DNA of 64,000 nt from Rickettsiales bacterium (GCA_025210695.1 JAOARE010000008.1:124001-188000), one strand, 5' to 3'. Shown: positions 55,025-63,251, counted from the first letter of the stretch. Numbers and translations are program-made. Notes: a model not told the origin generated them from the letters alone.

Positions 55025-56198
55025 ATCTTTTTCTATTCCTTTTAATAATAATTAAGGCCCAAATATTTAGGAATAAAGTTATAATAAATAGAGCTAAGGC
55101 TAGAGCGAATGCGGATAATGTCTTAGGGCTATCAAATTCTTGATCTCCTACTAATAATGCTACAATTTGAGCAGTGAATGTAGTCACTGCTTCTAGAGGA
55201 TTAAATGTTAATTTAGCATTTATGCCGGCAGCCATTACAACAATCATAGTTTCACCAATAGCTCTTGAGATGGCTAATAAAACGGCGCTAATTATTCCAG
55301 AGGAAGCGGAGGGAAGAACCACTTTTACAATCATTTCGGCTCTAGTAGATCCTAGAGCTAAGGCTGCATCCCTTAAGTTTTGTGGTACTGCGGTGATAGC
55401 ATCATCACTTAAAGATAATATAAAGGGAGTTATCATGATCCCCATTACTAATCCTGCAGCTAAAGCACTTTCGGTGCTTACTTCTAATCCTAAGGCTTCT
55501 CCCATCATTCTAATAGCTGGTCCCATTATAAGAATGGCAAAATAACCATAAACTATGGTAGGGATTCCAGCTAAAATTTCGAGGATTGGTTTGATAATGT
55601 CTCTAGTTTTTTTTGTAGTATATTCGGTTAAATAAATTGCGGATAATAATCCTAAAGGAATAGCAATAAACATTGCTATAGCAGTTATTAATAAAGTTCC
55701 TGATAGAACAGGAATAACTCCAAAGTTTTGTCCATGATCTTGTGGTGACCATTTAAGTCCTAGCAAAAAATCTTCGATAGGAATTATATTAAAAAATTGG
55801 CAGGCTTCAAAAAGAATAGTGAACAAAATTGATAAGGTAAGTAATATAGATACAAGGCTAGCTACGTTTAATATTTTCTTCAAGGTTAATTCAAAATACA
55901 TTTGAGCTCTAAATTTTCCTCTTAAAGCTGCAAAAATGTATATTACTAATATTGTAGTAATGCTCATTATTGCTAAATACCCATATACCTCATTAACTAC
56001 GTAGCCAAAATAGGTAAAAATATGCAGTGTGAGTATTGCTAATATTGAAGCGGATAAATTCCAGGTGGCTATATTTATTCCATAATATTCAGGTAAGGAA
56101 CGTGTTTTTATTCTATAGCGCGAAGAAAGAAAGATTATTCTTTTTTTTGCTATATGGTAGCAAAATAAACTGAATAAAAAGGCACATAGCAAGAGCAT
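55017..56198 (-). CDS. pstC: Phosphate ABC transporter permease PstC
   Basis: The 393-residue permease has an extra N-terminal membrane region (about 110 residues), then the transport domain with GLLSAIYLTEYTTKKTRD, LEILAGIPTIVYGYFAI, AALALGSTRAEMIVKVVLP (EAA loop) and SRAIGETMIVVMAAG. These are standard PstC signatures. It is coupled to pstA by an eight-base overlap and lies three bases after yggT. Confidence 0.95.
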   Translation of the reverse strand: MLLLCAFLFSLFCYHIAKKRIIFLSSRYRIKTRSLPEYYGINIATWNLSASILAILTLHIFTYFGYVVNEVYGYLAIMSITTILVIYIFAALRGKFRAQMYFELTLKKILNVASLVSILLTLSILFTILFEACQFFNIIPIEDFLLGLKWSPQDHGQNFGVIPVLSGTLLITAIAMFIAIPLGLLSAIYLTEYTTKKTRDIIKPILEILAGIPTIVYGYFAILIMGPAIRMMGEALGLEVSTESALAAGLVMGIMITPFILSLSDDAITAVPQNLRDAALALGSTRAEMIVKVVLPSASSGIISAVLLAISRAIGETMIVVMAAGINAKLTFNPLEAVTTFTAQIVALLVGDQEFDSPKTLSAFALALALFIITLFLNIWALIIIKRNRKRYE

Positions 56199-56201
56199 AT
56201 A

Positions 56202-56492
56202 TTATACTTTATATAAATATGTAAATAAGAATTCTTTTGTAAAATTTAGTAGTAAAAACAAGAAGATAGGTGATAAATCTACACCTCCTATAGGAGGAAT
56301 GATTCTTCTGATCTGTGCCATGGGGGGCTCAAAAATTCTAGAACCAAATTTCATAATTTGTTTTACTAGTGTTTGATATCCATTAATGATCTGGAATCTA
56401 ATTAACCAACTTAAGATTATCCAGATAATAAAACCTGTGGTATAGAGAGAAATAATGTTAGTAGCTAATATAACAAAGGGGTTTAAATTCAT
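56202..56492 (-). CDS. YggT family membrane protein
   Basis: This 96-residue protein has two hydrophobic helices separated by a loop containing EPPMAQIRRIIPPIGGVDLSPI, the YggT family signature. Family members are linked to osmotic tolerance and envelope maintenance, without a known activity. It is the first gene of the pst transcript, three bases before pstC. Confidence 0.88.
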   Translation of the reverse strand: MNLNPFVILATNIISLYTTGFIIWIILSWLIRFQIINGYQTLVKQIMKFGSRIFEPPMAQIRRIIPPIGGVDLSPIFLFLLLNFTKEFLFTYLYKV

Positions 56493-56576
56493 AATTATAA
56501 TCTTTATCTAAGATGATCATATTAATATTATATATATTTTTTGTCTAAGCTCTAGTTTGAATTAAATATTGGGCGT

Positions 56577-56602
56577 AAGGAGAGAATGATTTTTCTCTCC
56601 TT
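56577..56602. terminator. Hairpin after the unknown 219-residue gene
   Basis: AAGGAGAGA and TCTCTCCTT form a perfect nine-base-pair stem with an eight-base loop, 14 bases beyond the stop of the minus-strand gene. There is no U-run on either strand. Confidence 0.45.
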
Positions 56603-56615
56603 GTGTTGAAAATGT

Positions 56616-57275
56616 TTATAATTCAGCGTGATGATCTATATCGCCTGCGTAAGTTATATTGTTGCCATCATTTATGGTAGTATTTAAATCTATAGATTCC
56701 GCTTTATGAATAGCTTCTGTTACTGGTATTAATAGTGATTGAATTAATCCATATACAGTAGCTCCAACCTTTGCTCCTCCAATAGCACCTGCAATTACAG
56801 CTCCATATATATTTCCTTCTTCAGCTTTTAAATAAGCATGTGCAGCTGCATCAAAAGATTCAATGGCTATGGTAACGGGGCCGTATACTAGTGGGTTATC
56901 ATTGCAAAAATCGATGGCTCCACAAAGTTCATAACCCGTGGTGCTAATTGCTCCTATTGCTGGGTTTTGTCCAATGACTGAATATTTAAATGCTCCACCA
57001 ATACCTCCAGATGTCGTTGCTAGCATTATTTTTGATGAAGTGTCATCTATGTTAAAGGCTTTTTTTCCAATTTCATTGATAGTGGTTCTGATATCGTAGC
57101 TTATACCAGCTATCATAGAATTATAGACTGCATTTTCTGGAGCAAAGATTAAGTAGGCAGGGAGGTCAATCATTGATGCTTTTTCTATAGAACTTGGTAT
57201 AGCATCAAATGCTTCTTGTGAAATTTCAGTTGCAGTTATATTTAAGTTTAAAGTTGTAGTAATTGTACTAGTCAT
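56616..57275 (-). CDS. Unknown Gly/Ala-rich protein
   Basis: I do not recognise this 219-residue protein. It is uncharged for long stretches, with Gly/Ala-rich segments ATTSGGIGGAFKYSVIG and AVIAGAIGGAKVGATVYGL that resemble glycine-zipper or membrane-active helices. It has no classical signal peptide. A strong AAGGAG site lies seven bases before the ATG. Two small ORFs on the same strand precede it, and a hairpin follows. It could be a secreted or membrane-inserting protein. Confidence 0.65.
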   Translation of the reverse strand: MTSTITTTLNLNITATEISQEAFDAIPSSIEKASMIDLPAYLIFAPENAVYNSMIAGISYDIRTTINEIGKKAFNIDDTSSKIMLATTSGGIGGAFKYSVIGQNPAIGAISTTGYELCGAIDFCNDNPLVYGPVTIAIESFDAAAHAYLKAEEGNIYGAVIAGAIGGAKVGATVYGLIQSLLIPVTEAIHKAESIDLNTTINDGNNITYAGDIDHHAEL

Positions 57276-57309
57276 TTTTATACTCCTTATTTGGTATAAT
57301 ATTTATTAT

Positions 57310-57378
57310 TTATTGTGTTTTGTAATTTGATTTTCTCTTTTGCCAGCCTTTACGGCGGAGTTTTATGTAATAAATCAT
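57310..57378 (-). CDS. Candidate 22-residue basic peptide
   Basis: GAGGAAAACA directly precedes an ATG encoding MIYYIKLRRKGWQKRKSNYK plus two residues. The peptide is strongly cationic with aromatic residues, like an antimicrobial or toxin peptide. It lies in a 629-base region between the 219-residue gene and alpha-carbonic anhydrase, on the same strand as a 39-residue ORF. Confidence 0.3.
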   Translation of the reverse strand: MIYYIKLRRKGWQKRKSNYKTQ

Positions 57379-57450
57379 TGTTTTCCTCTGTTATAAGTTA
57401 TAATAAAGACAATCCATATTGATTGAGATTATTTCTATATAAGCTATGTA

Positions 57451-57473
57451 CAATCTTCATATTTGGAAGATTG
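57451..57473. terminator. Hairpin between the two small ORFs
   Basis: CAATCTTC and GAAGATTG form a perfect eight-base-pair stem with a seven-base loop, 34 bases after the stop of the 39-residue ORF. On the plus strand an imperfect U-run follows. Confidence 0.4.
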
Positions 57474-57507
57474 ATAAAAACTTTTTTATTTAAGATTTTT
57501 TTGGAAA

Positions 57508-57627
57508 TTAAGCTGAAGGCCAGCGATAATGTGCCTTTCGTGCAGAGCGTAGAACTGTAGACATGAAGATGTCTCCTGAAGTGATATTAAGAGTATTATT
57601 TGTGATAACCTGATTTAAAGTTAACAT
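57508..57627 (-). CDS. Candidate 39-residue small protein
   Basis: AGGA lies seven bases before an ATG opening 39 codons. The peptide begins MLTLNQVITNNTLNITSGDI and ends with a basic stretch, LRSARKAHYRWPSA. Base composition here is richer in G and C than its surroundings, and a hairpin follows the stop, both supporting a real gene. No family is recognised. Confidence 0.4.
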   Translation of the reverse strand: MLTLNQVITNNTLNITSGDIFMSTVLRSARKAHYRWPSA

Positions 57628-57802
57628 GGACTATTCCTAATAAACATTTATATATTATAAAAATAATTACTGAAATATAATGCAGCTTCCCACAAATGTC
57701 AATAGGAAAATGTTCTTTAGGGGATTATTAAGGGTTTTCCAGTAAGACTCTCTATGGTTAGATTTAGTTATTATCTTACATGTGTTCGGTTTTATTTAAG
57801 AA

Positions 57803-57832
57803 TTGCAATTTATTTTGATTAGTGTGTATAAT
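57803..57832 (+). promoter_or_regulatory. Promoter for alpha-carbonic anhydrase
   Basis: TTGCAA (57803-57808) and TATAAT (57827-57832) are 18 bases apart, 72 bases before the ATG. Confidence 0.55.
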
Positions 57833-57904
57833 GAGGATGTAGCTTGTTAGGGTGCTATAAATTTAAAGTTTAGGAATTATAGGAATTAAAGGGGTAAATT
57901 AATT

Positions 57905-58648
57905 ATGCTGTCGAAAAAAATAAAAATTGCAGCTGCGGTTTTATTAAGTCAAACAATGTTGGTAGGTGTGGCATCTGCTGAGCATTCAGAAAATTGGTCA
58001 TATGTTGGTATAACAGGACCAGATAAATGGAGTGAGCTGGATGCAGCGTTTGAAAAATGTAAGGAAGGGATTAAACAATCCCCAATTAATTTAGAGCAAA
58101 AGAAATTAGTTGGTGATAAAGCTCCTATTATATTCCATTATGAGCCATATAAAATTAATTCAAAAACATTTGGGGTTAAAGTGACTTCTAACGCTTCTAA
58201 TAAGTATATAGAGGTAGGTGGAAAAATTTATAATCTTGTACAATTTCATTTCCATGTGCCTGGTGAGCATTCTATCGATGGTAAGATATCTCCAGCAGAG
58301 CTTCACTTTGTTCACCAAGATGACGAGGGTAATTTAGCAGTTGTTGGAGTAATGATTGAAGAAGGAAATTCTAACCCAATGATTAAATATATTGTAAATA
58401 GTGCAGGTAATAAACACGAGAAAATTGCTGTAGAGAGTAGTGATCTTACTAATCTATTACCTATGGACAAAAGTTATTTCCATTACATGGGATCTCTTAC
58501 AACACCACCTTGCACAGAAGGGGTTAATTGGTTTGTGTTAAGAACGTCTATTGAGGCAAGTAAAGAAGAAATTGCATCTTTGTCTAAAATTATGCCAGGT
58601 GGCAATGCACGTCCTGTACAACCTTTAAATGATAGAAGTGTAAAGTAA
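57905..58648 (+). CDS. Alpha-class carbonic anhydrase, periplasmic
   Basis: This zinc enzyme hydrates CO2 outside the cytoplasm. The 247-residue precursor has a signal peptide (about residues 1-25, ending ASA). The mature protein has WSYVGITGPDKWSEL, KQSPINL, the zinc histidines in VQFHFHVPGEH and AELHFVHQD, and GSLTTPPCTEGVNWFVL with the threonine gatekeeper. These are textbook alpha-CA motifs. It sits upstream of rbfA with 26 bases between and has its own promoter. Confidence 0.95.
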   Translation: MLSKKIKIAAAVLLSQTMLVGVASAEHSENWSYVGITGPDKWSELDAAFEKCKEGIKQSPINLEQKKLVGDKAPIIFHYEPYKINSKTFGVKVTSNASNKYIEVGGKIYNLVQFHFHVPGEHSIDGKISPAELHFVHQDDEGNLAVVGVMIEEGNSNPMIKYIVNSAGNKHEKIAVESSDLTNLLPMDKSYFHYMGSLTTPPCTEGVNWFVLRTSIEASKEEIASLSKIMPGGNARPVQPLNDRSVK

Positions 58649-58674
58649 CCAAATTTAGAAGGCGCTAAAGATTT

Positions 58675-59055
58675 ATGTTAGAACTAGAAAAGATAATTCC
58701 TAAAAAAATTCCTGTCAGACAATTAAGGGTGGCGGAATTAATCAAATCGGTTGTAGCTGAATCTTTAGTGCAAAGAAAAATAGATGCAGAGGTGTTGTTA
58801 GAACATTTTATTACTGTGTCTAAGGTGAAGGTTAGTCCTGATCTTCAAAATGCTACGGTGTTTATTACTATCTTTCAATCTAACAATACTAAAGAAATTC
58901 TAAAGCAGATAAATAGCTTGGCTCCTAAGTTTAGATCAATAATTAGTAAGAGTATAAAATTAAAAACCATCCCTCAAATTATCTTTCGATATGACGATAC
59001 TTTAGAACATGTAGAGAAAATAAATTCCCTTTTAGATTCTATAAAAGAAGATTAG
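58675..59055 (+). CDS. rbfA: Ribosome-binding factor A
   Basis: RbfA assists 16S rRNA maturation in the 30S subunit. The 126-residue protein has the KH-like fold features RQLRVAELIKSVVAESL, VSKVKVSPDLQNATVFITIF and LKTIPQIIFRYDDTLEHVEKINSLLD-type C terminus (PQIIFRYDDTLEH is diagnostic). It normally pairs with infB or truB, neither of which is adjacent here. A 98-base gap with a CtrA-type box follows. Confidence 0.92.
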   Translation: MLELEKIIPKKIPVRQLRVAELIKSVVAESLVQRKIDAEVLLEHFITVSKVKVSPDLQNATVFITIFQSNNTKEILKQINSLAPKFRSIISKSIKLKTIPQIIFRYDDTLEHVEKINSLLDSIKED

Positions 59056-59078
59056 TAATTAATGTTTTTCCTCTTGTA

Positions 59079-59094
59079 TTAACTAATAATTAAC
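59079..59094 (+). promoter_or_regulatory. CtrA box upstream of the four-cysteine protein gene
   Basis: TTAACTAATAATTAAC is an exact TTAA-N7-TTAAC match, 59 bases before the start codon of the gene at 59154. Confidence 0.45.
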
Positions 59095-59153
59095 TATGCT
59101 GCTATCATACTATTTCTTATAATTTTTTATTAATTTATAAGGAGTATTGATTT

Positions 59154-59990
59154 ATGACAGAAAGAACAAGTACAGTTAATAGGGTTGAAAGTATTTATTA
59201 CAACCAAGAATATTATCTCAAGGGAACTGATGCAGGCGATGCGGTTATAACTTATCTTGCAATTGAAACTAAAGAGAGAAGTGATTTATTAGCTCTCAGG
59301 GATGCGGTTAATAAATATAAAAATTCTCTTTCGGGCGAATTAACTCTTTATAATGCTGCAAATGAATTGCTTGAAGTAATTGAAGCGGAAATTGTAGGTG
59401 ATGCCGCTTTGACGGGGATAACCTTACTTGGCGAAGAAACTAAAGCATCTGACTCTTTAACTGAAGGGGTTTCCAGTATTAATGAGGCAGTAGAGACTGC
59501 TGTTGGTAAGGATGCGTTGCCGAGTGTTACAATGCTTGGAGTTAAGACAGACGCTGCGTCATCTGTTTCTGGAGAATTTACTGCGGTTAATGGAGCATTA
59601 GAGACTGCTGTTGGTAAGGATGCGTTGACTGATATTTCTTTATTTGGAGTGGTTACATCGGCAGCAACCTCTTTGTCTAGTCATATAAATAACCTAGTTG
59701 CGGCTTTAAAAGACTCATTAGGTAGTACTAAAATAGCTCCTGAGACTCCTGTAACTGTAATGAGCTGCGCTCGTAATAAAGGGAAATACACCCTAGATAA
59801 AGAAATTTATACTACCTCTAATGATGTAACTAAAACAATATTTAATATATTAGAATGTGCTAAATGGGCAGATGCTGGAAGAAGAGATGATCTTTATTTT
59901 ACTCCTACAGGATTAGCAGATGATTGTACTCCTTTGTTATTAGGCAAAGGTTTTGAAGTATGTGCTCATTACCTACACCCTAATCCATAA
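59154..59990 (+). CDS. Unknown repeat protein with C-terminal four-cysteine domain
   Basis: This 278-residue protein has no signal peptide or membrane span. Residues about 80-185 contain 36-residue tandem units with a D-A-L-x-x-[IV]-x-[LM]-x-G-x-x-T core (for example ETAVGKDALTDISLFGVVT), likely beta/helical repeats. The last 75 residues form a domain with four cysteines, SCxR...Y.L...LECAKW...YFTPTG...CTPLL...C. The same domain ends the convergent neighbouring protein. AAGGAG lies nine bases before the ATG, and a CtrA box lies further upstream. The family is unknown to me; a secreted or surface role is inferred from the neighbouring barrel and cysteines. Confidence 0.7.
   Translation: MTERTSTVNRVESIYYNQEYYLKGTDAGDAVITYLAIETKERSDLLALRDAVNKYKNSLSGELTLYNAANELLEVIEAEIVGDAALTGITLLGEETKASDSLTEGVSSINEAVETAVGKDALPSVTMLGVKTDAASSVSGEFTAVNGALETAVGKDALTDISLFGVVTSAATSLSSHINNLVAALKDSLGSTKIAPETPVTVMSCARNKGKYTLDKEIYTTSNDVTKTIFNILECAKWADAGRRDDLYFTPTGLADDCTPLLLGKGFEVCAHYLHPNP
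59491..59627 (+). repeat. 108-base tandem repeat inside the four-cysteine gene
   Basis: A 29-base string (TAGAGACTGCTGTTGGTAAG plus GATGCGTTG) occurs identically at 59491-59519 and 59599-59627, exactly 108 bases (36 codons) apart. The protein repeats continue around it with more divergence, so this pair is recent. Confidence 0.85.
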
Positions 59991-60879
59991 TTTCATCTAT
60001 AGCAATGCCTAGGGCCCCTATACACTCGGAGAAAACTAATTCACTTGGAAGAAGAGGGCCGCATCCACTGGTGTCTCCTGTGGTAGTAAAGTAGTGATCT
60101 ATTGTTTTTTTATTTTCCCAGGTTGCACAATCTAAGAAGGCTTTCATTATACCTAGAGTAGATGTGGCCCCTTGAGCTATTACATCTCCTAGCTCATAAA
60201 CTTTATTAATACGTTTGCAGCTGATGATCACTTTAGGCTCTCCAGATATGGTATATGAAGAAGTTCCCAATGTGTTGAGGGCGGTATTTGCTTTGGTATC
60301 AATATCATTAATCTCTGCAGCTTCTGCTTTATTAGAAATTTGTAATATCTTATAGACATTCTTTATATTTTTATCTAACTCTTTTAACTCAGACTCTGTG
60401 ATTTTATCAGTTGCTTTTAGATCTTCTATATCTTGCGACATGGAGTTCATATCATTCCCCATGGAGCTTATGGAGTCGTCATGGCTTTTTAGTTTTGCAT
60501 CTCTAGCACCATCTTTAGCATGTATATCAGCTATATTATCTGATAGTAAATTTACAGATTCAAGCATGTTTGTACCTGGTTGATCAACGGAAGTTGTTGA
60601 TTTACCAGTAGTAGGAGGTGGGGTATAGCCAACAAAGGTTTGTATCTTTGCTAGATCAGAACTACTTTTTGAGATGAGGGAGCCAGGAGTTGGTATGCCT
60701 TTTGATGATGCTGTTGCGATAAAATCTTTTTTGATAAGCTTCTCTAGTTTTGCTAGCACCTCTTCGCTGGATGAACTTTCTTGAATGTAACTTCTTGCTG
60801 TATTTTTAGAAGTTTCTTTCTTTAGTACAGCATTTATACCATTATTAAAATATGTAATTTCTTCGCTGGTTAATGGCAT
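59980..60879 (-). CDS. Unknown coiled-coil protein with C-terminal four-cysteine domain
   Basis: The 299-residue protein has a helical N-terminal region (residues 1-85), a Pro/Thr linker (YTPPPTTGKS), and a long coiled coil (about 110-205, with DDSISSMGNDMNSMSQDIED). The C-terminal domain, residues 219-290, has four cysteines: SCKR...Y.L...LDCATW...YFTTTG...CGPLL...C. This domain is clearly related to that of the convergent gene at 59154. The two stop regions overlap by 11 bases. It lies 16 bases after the outer-membrane barrel gene on the same strand, so they are probably co-transcribed. The architecture is like a trimeric or fibrous surface protein, but no signal peptide is visible. Confidence 0.7.
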   Translation of the reverse strand: MPLTSEEITYFNNGINAVLKKETSKNTARSYIQESSSSEEVLAKLEKLIKKDFIATASSKGIPTPGSLISKSSSDLAKIQTFVGYTPPPTTGKSTTSVDQPGTNMLESVNLLSDNIADIHAKDGARDAKLKSHDDSISSMGNDMNSMSQDIEDLKATDKITESELKELDKNIKNVYKILQISNKAEAAEINDIDTKANTALNTLGTSSYTISGEPKVIISCKRINKVYELGDVIAQGATSTLGIMKAFLDCATWENKKTIDHYFTTTGDTSGCGPLLPSELVFSECIGALGIAIDEIMD

Positions 60880-60895
60880 ATATGTTCTACTCGAC

Positions 60896-61594
60896 TTAAA
60901 ATTTCATTTTCAATCCAAAGGTTAATACGTGGTCTGCAAGATGGGCATGAATAGGAGATAAGTTATATTTAACTCCGTTATCATCTAAATAATATGGTTG
61001 AGTTTTTATTTCTCCTCTATTAACAAACATATATTCTAATTCTGTTATAATTATTGGTGTTGCTTTAAAGTTCACTCCAAATCCAGCGTTCCAAGTAAAG
61101 TTATTAGTGGTTTCTCCAGGATAATATGAGTTAGATTCAGTTTCTGTATCGTAAATTGTATAAGTGTAAGATTGATTATAAGCCATGCCGATACCGCCTC
61201 TTAAATAAGGAGTGGCTCTAGAATCTGTCATTATATCTACAGAAAGATTCAGCATTAATGTATCACTTTCTGTTGACCAAGAGGTTGGGTTATCAGTTTC
61301 TCCAGGAGAGGAGTCTTGGGTGGTATTTTTGCCTCTATGCATATATTCCAAATCTACAGAGAGCATTTTATGAAATTTTATTCCTATAAGAGCCCCGGCT
61401 GCACTGGTTGGTTCTCCTGTGTCTAAACCAGTATTTCCATATAAAGGAGTTGGTTGAACAATGCCAGCTTTTACGCCAGCAAATTTATATGGAGTGAATT
61501 CTTTAGGATTGGTAGCATTAGCTATTATTGTATTTAACATACAAATATAAATAACAATAAAAAAACTTATGGAGCTGTAACCTAATATTCTCAT
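60896..61594 (-). CDS. Outer-membrane beta-barrel protein
   Basis: The 232-residue precursor has an N-terminal hydrophobic signal sequence (to about residue 27, ANA). Alternating aromatic/hydrophobic beta strands follow: YKFAGVKAGIVQP, SAAGALIGIKFHKMLSVDLEY, YLRGGIGMAYNQSY, WNAGFGVNFKATPIIITELEY and a terminal strand LTFGLKMKF ending in Phe, the BAM recognition signature. It resembles the small OmpA/OmpW-type or rickettsial surface-antigen barrels of eight strands. The coiled-coil four-cysteine gene follows in the same direction. Confidence 0.85.
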   Translation of the reverse strand: MRILGYSSISFFIVIYICMLNTIIANATNPKEFTPYKFAGVKAGIVQPTPLYGNTGLDTGEPTSAAGALIGIKFHKMLSVDLEYMHRGKNTTQDSSPGETDNPTSWSTESDTLMLNLSVDIMTDSRATPYLRGGIGMAYNQSYTYTIYDTETESNSYYPGETTNNFTWNAGFGVNFKATPIIITELEYMFVNRGEIKTQPYYLDDNGVKYNLSPIHAHLADHVLTFGLKMKF

Positions 61595-61911
61595 TTTATT
61601 TCACTAATTATCTTTATAATAAGACTATCAGCATCACTTTGGTGAAGCAAGATGTGTTTAATTATAAGGATAATTCTGGTTGTAGTTTTTTTATGGTGTA
61701 GATTTTAATATTGGTTTGACTCATGAATAACTATAGTTTATGATCATGGATCACAATTACTGGGTTTATTATTTTTAAAATGATAGAATTTTCTACTGTT
61801 ACAATTATCAAATCTCTTCGAAAGGGCCTTTTACGGGCAGCTTAATATATATTCTTTTCACTCTCAGTTCAGCGTTTTGCTTTTTATAAAATAATTAATG
61901 GATTTAAAATT
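61595..61911. other. 317-base intergenic region
   Basis: This lies between the divergent barrel and permease genes and should hold both promoters, but no convincing -35/-10 pair stands out. It contains a short TCAC-TTTG-GTGA hairpin (about 61634) and an 18-codon hydrophobic ORF (61652-61708) without a good ribosome binding site. Confidence 0.5.
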
Positions 61912-63195
61912 ATGTCTAATAGAATTGGTTTTTGGTCAGTTTTGGCTTTAGTAGTTGGAAGTCAGATTGGTTCAGGTGTCTTTATGTCTCCGGCAAATTT
62001 GGCCCCTTTTGGAATCTATAGCATTTGTGGTTGGGTTGCTTCAGCCATTGGAGCTATAGCTTTGGCTATGGTATTTGCTTCTCTTTGTGCACGTTTTCCT
62101 AAAACAGGTGGACCGCATGTTTATATTGAAAAATTATTTGGCAGAGACATTGCATTTCTTTCCGGTTGGACTTATTGGGTGGTTTCTTGGGTGAGTACAA
62201 CAGCAGTGATAGTTGCAGCTATAGGATATCTTTCTCCTTTAATAAATAGCCAAGATACTATGGTTTATTTGGTATTAGAAATATTATTAGTGTTATTAAT
62301 GGGGTTTTTGAATTTATTTGGAGTGAGTGTTGCAGGTAGAGCAGAAACATTGTTTACCTTATTAAAGTTTCTTCCTCTTTTTATAGTTCCTGTTATTGCT
62401 ATTTGGTATTTTGATTTAAGTAATTTTCAAGTTAGCGGTGAAATTGCAGCCCAGAATGTTTCAACAAGCATTGCTCAAGCATCATTATTAACGTTATGGG
62501 GATTTATAGGGCTAGAATCAGCCACTACTCCAGCAGGTTCTGTAGAGAACGCCAAAAAAACTATTCCAATAGCGGTTGTTACAGGAACCATTATTGTAGC
62601 TCTGATTTATATTTTTAATAGCGTTGCTATTATGGGCTTGATACCAGGTTCAGAACTACAAGAATCTTCGGCTCCTTATGTGGATGTGGCAAGATATATT
62701 TTTGGAGGTCAATGGCATATATGGGTTTCAATAGCCGCATCCATTGTTTGCATTGGAACAATAAACGCTTGGATTTTAACATCAGGACAAATATCTTTGG
62801 GACTTGCTCAAGATAAAATGATGCCGAAGCTATTTTCTAATGTTAATTCATGGAAAGCACCTTATGCGAGTATTATAATTAGTTGTTTGGGAATAGTGCC
62901 ATTATTGATTCTAACGGCTAATAAAAATATTGCAGGACAAGTGGCAATAGTAATAGATTTTTCGGTAACTTCATTTCTATTTATATATATATTATGTAGT
63001 ATAGTGCATTTAGTTCTTTCATGGCGTGAATCAAGTGGAGTGCTAAGTATTATTACAGGTATAGTGGCAATTATTTTCTGTGGATGGATTATTGCAGAAA
63101 CTTCGCTAGATACTTTGTTAATTAGTGCTTTATTTACAGTTAGTGGAATCCCCCTGTATTTTCTTTGGTATAGAAAGATTCATACTGTTAATTAA
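61912..63195 (+). CDS. APC-superfamily amino acid permease
   Basis: The 427-residue protein has about twelve hydrophobic helices. The first helix, VVGSQIGSGVFMSPANLA, carries the GSG(I/V)F substrate-binding motif of APC transporters. ARFPKTGGPHVYIEKLFG and LTLWGFIGLESATTPAGSVENAKKTIPIA are typical of the basic amino acid antiporter group (AdiC/ArcD/CadB-like). It may import amino acids from the host or exchange them; the substrate is not certain. It is a single gene with a 56-base gap to the next. Confidence 0.9.
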   Translation: MSNRIGFWSVLALVVGSQIGSGVFMSPANLAPFGIYSICGWVASAIGAIALAMVFASLCARFPKTGGPHVYIEKLFGRDIAFLSGWTYWVVSWVSTTAVIVAAIGYLSPLINSQDTMVYLVLEILLVLLMGFLNLFGVSVAGRAETLFTLLKFLPLFIVPVIAIWYFDLSNFQVSGEIAAQNVSTSIAQASLLTLWGFIGLESATTPAGSVENAKKTIPIAVVTGTIIVALIYIFNSVAIMGLIPGSELQESSAPYVDVARYIFGGQWHIWVSIAASIVCIGTINAWILTSGQISLGLAQDKMMPKLFSNVNSWKAPYASIIISCLGIVPLLILTANKNIAGQVAIVIDFSVTSFLFIYILCSIVHLVLSWRESSGVLSIITGIVAIIFCGWIIAETSLDTLLISALFTVSGIPLYFLWYRKIHTVN

Positions 63196-63251
63196 TTATT
63201 AGTCTTTATGTTTTAAGCTTAAATTGATACCTAGAATGGATAATAATCAAT

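Noticed and set aside
55174-55545. 123-codon plus-strand ORF inside pstC
   Set aside because: It is antisense to conserved transporter helices; such frames arise from hydrophobic codon complement.
61652-61708. 18-codon hydrophobic ORF in the barrel-permease gap
   Set aside because: There is no good ribosome binding site, and AT-rich intergenic DNA readily gives such short hydrophobic frames.
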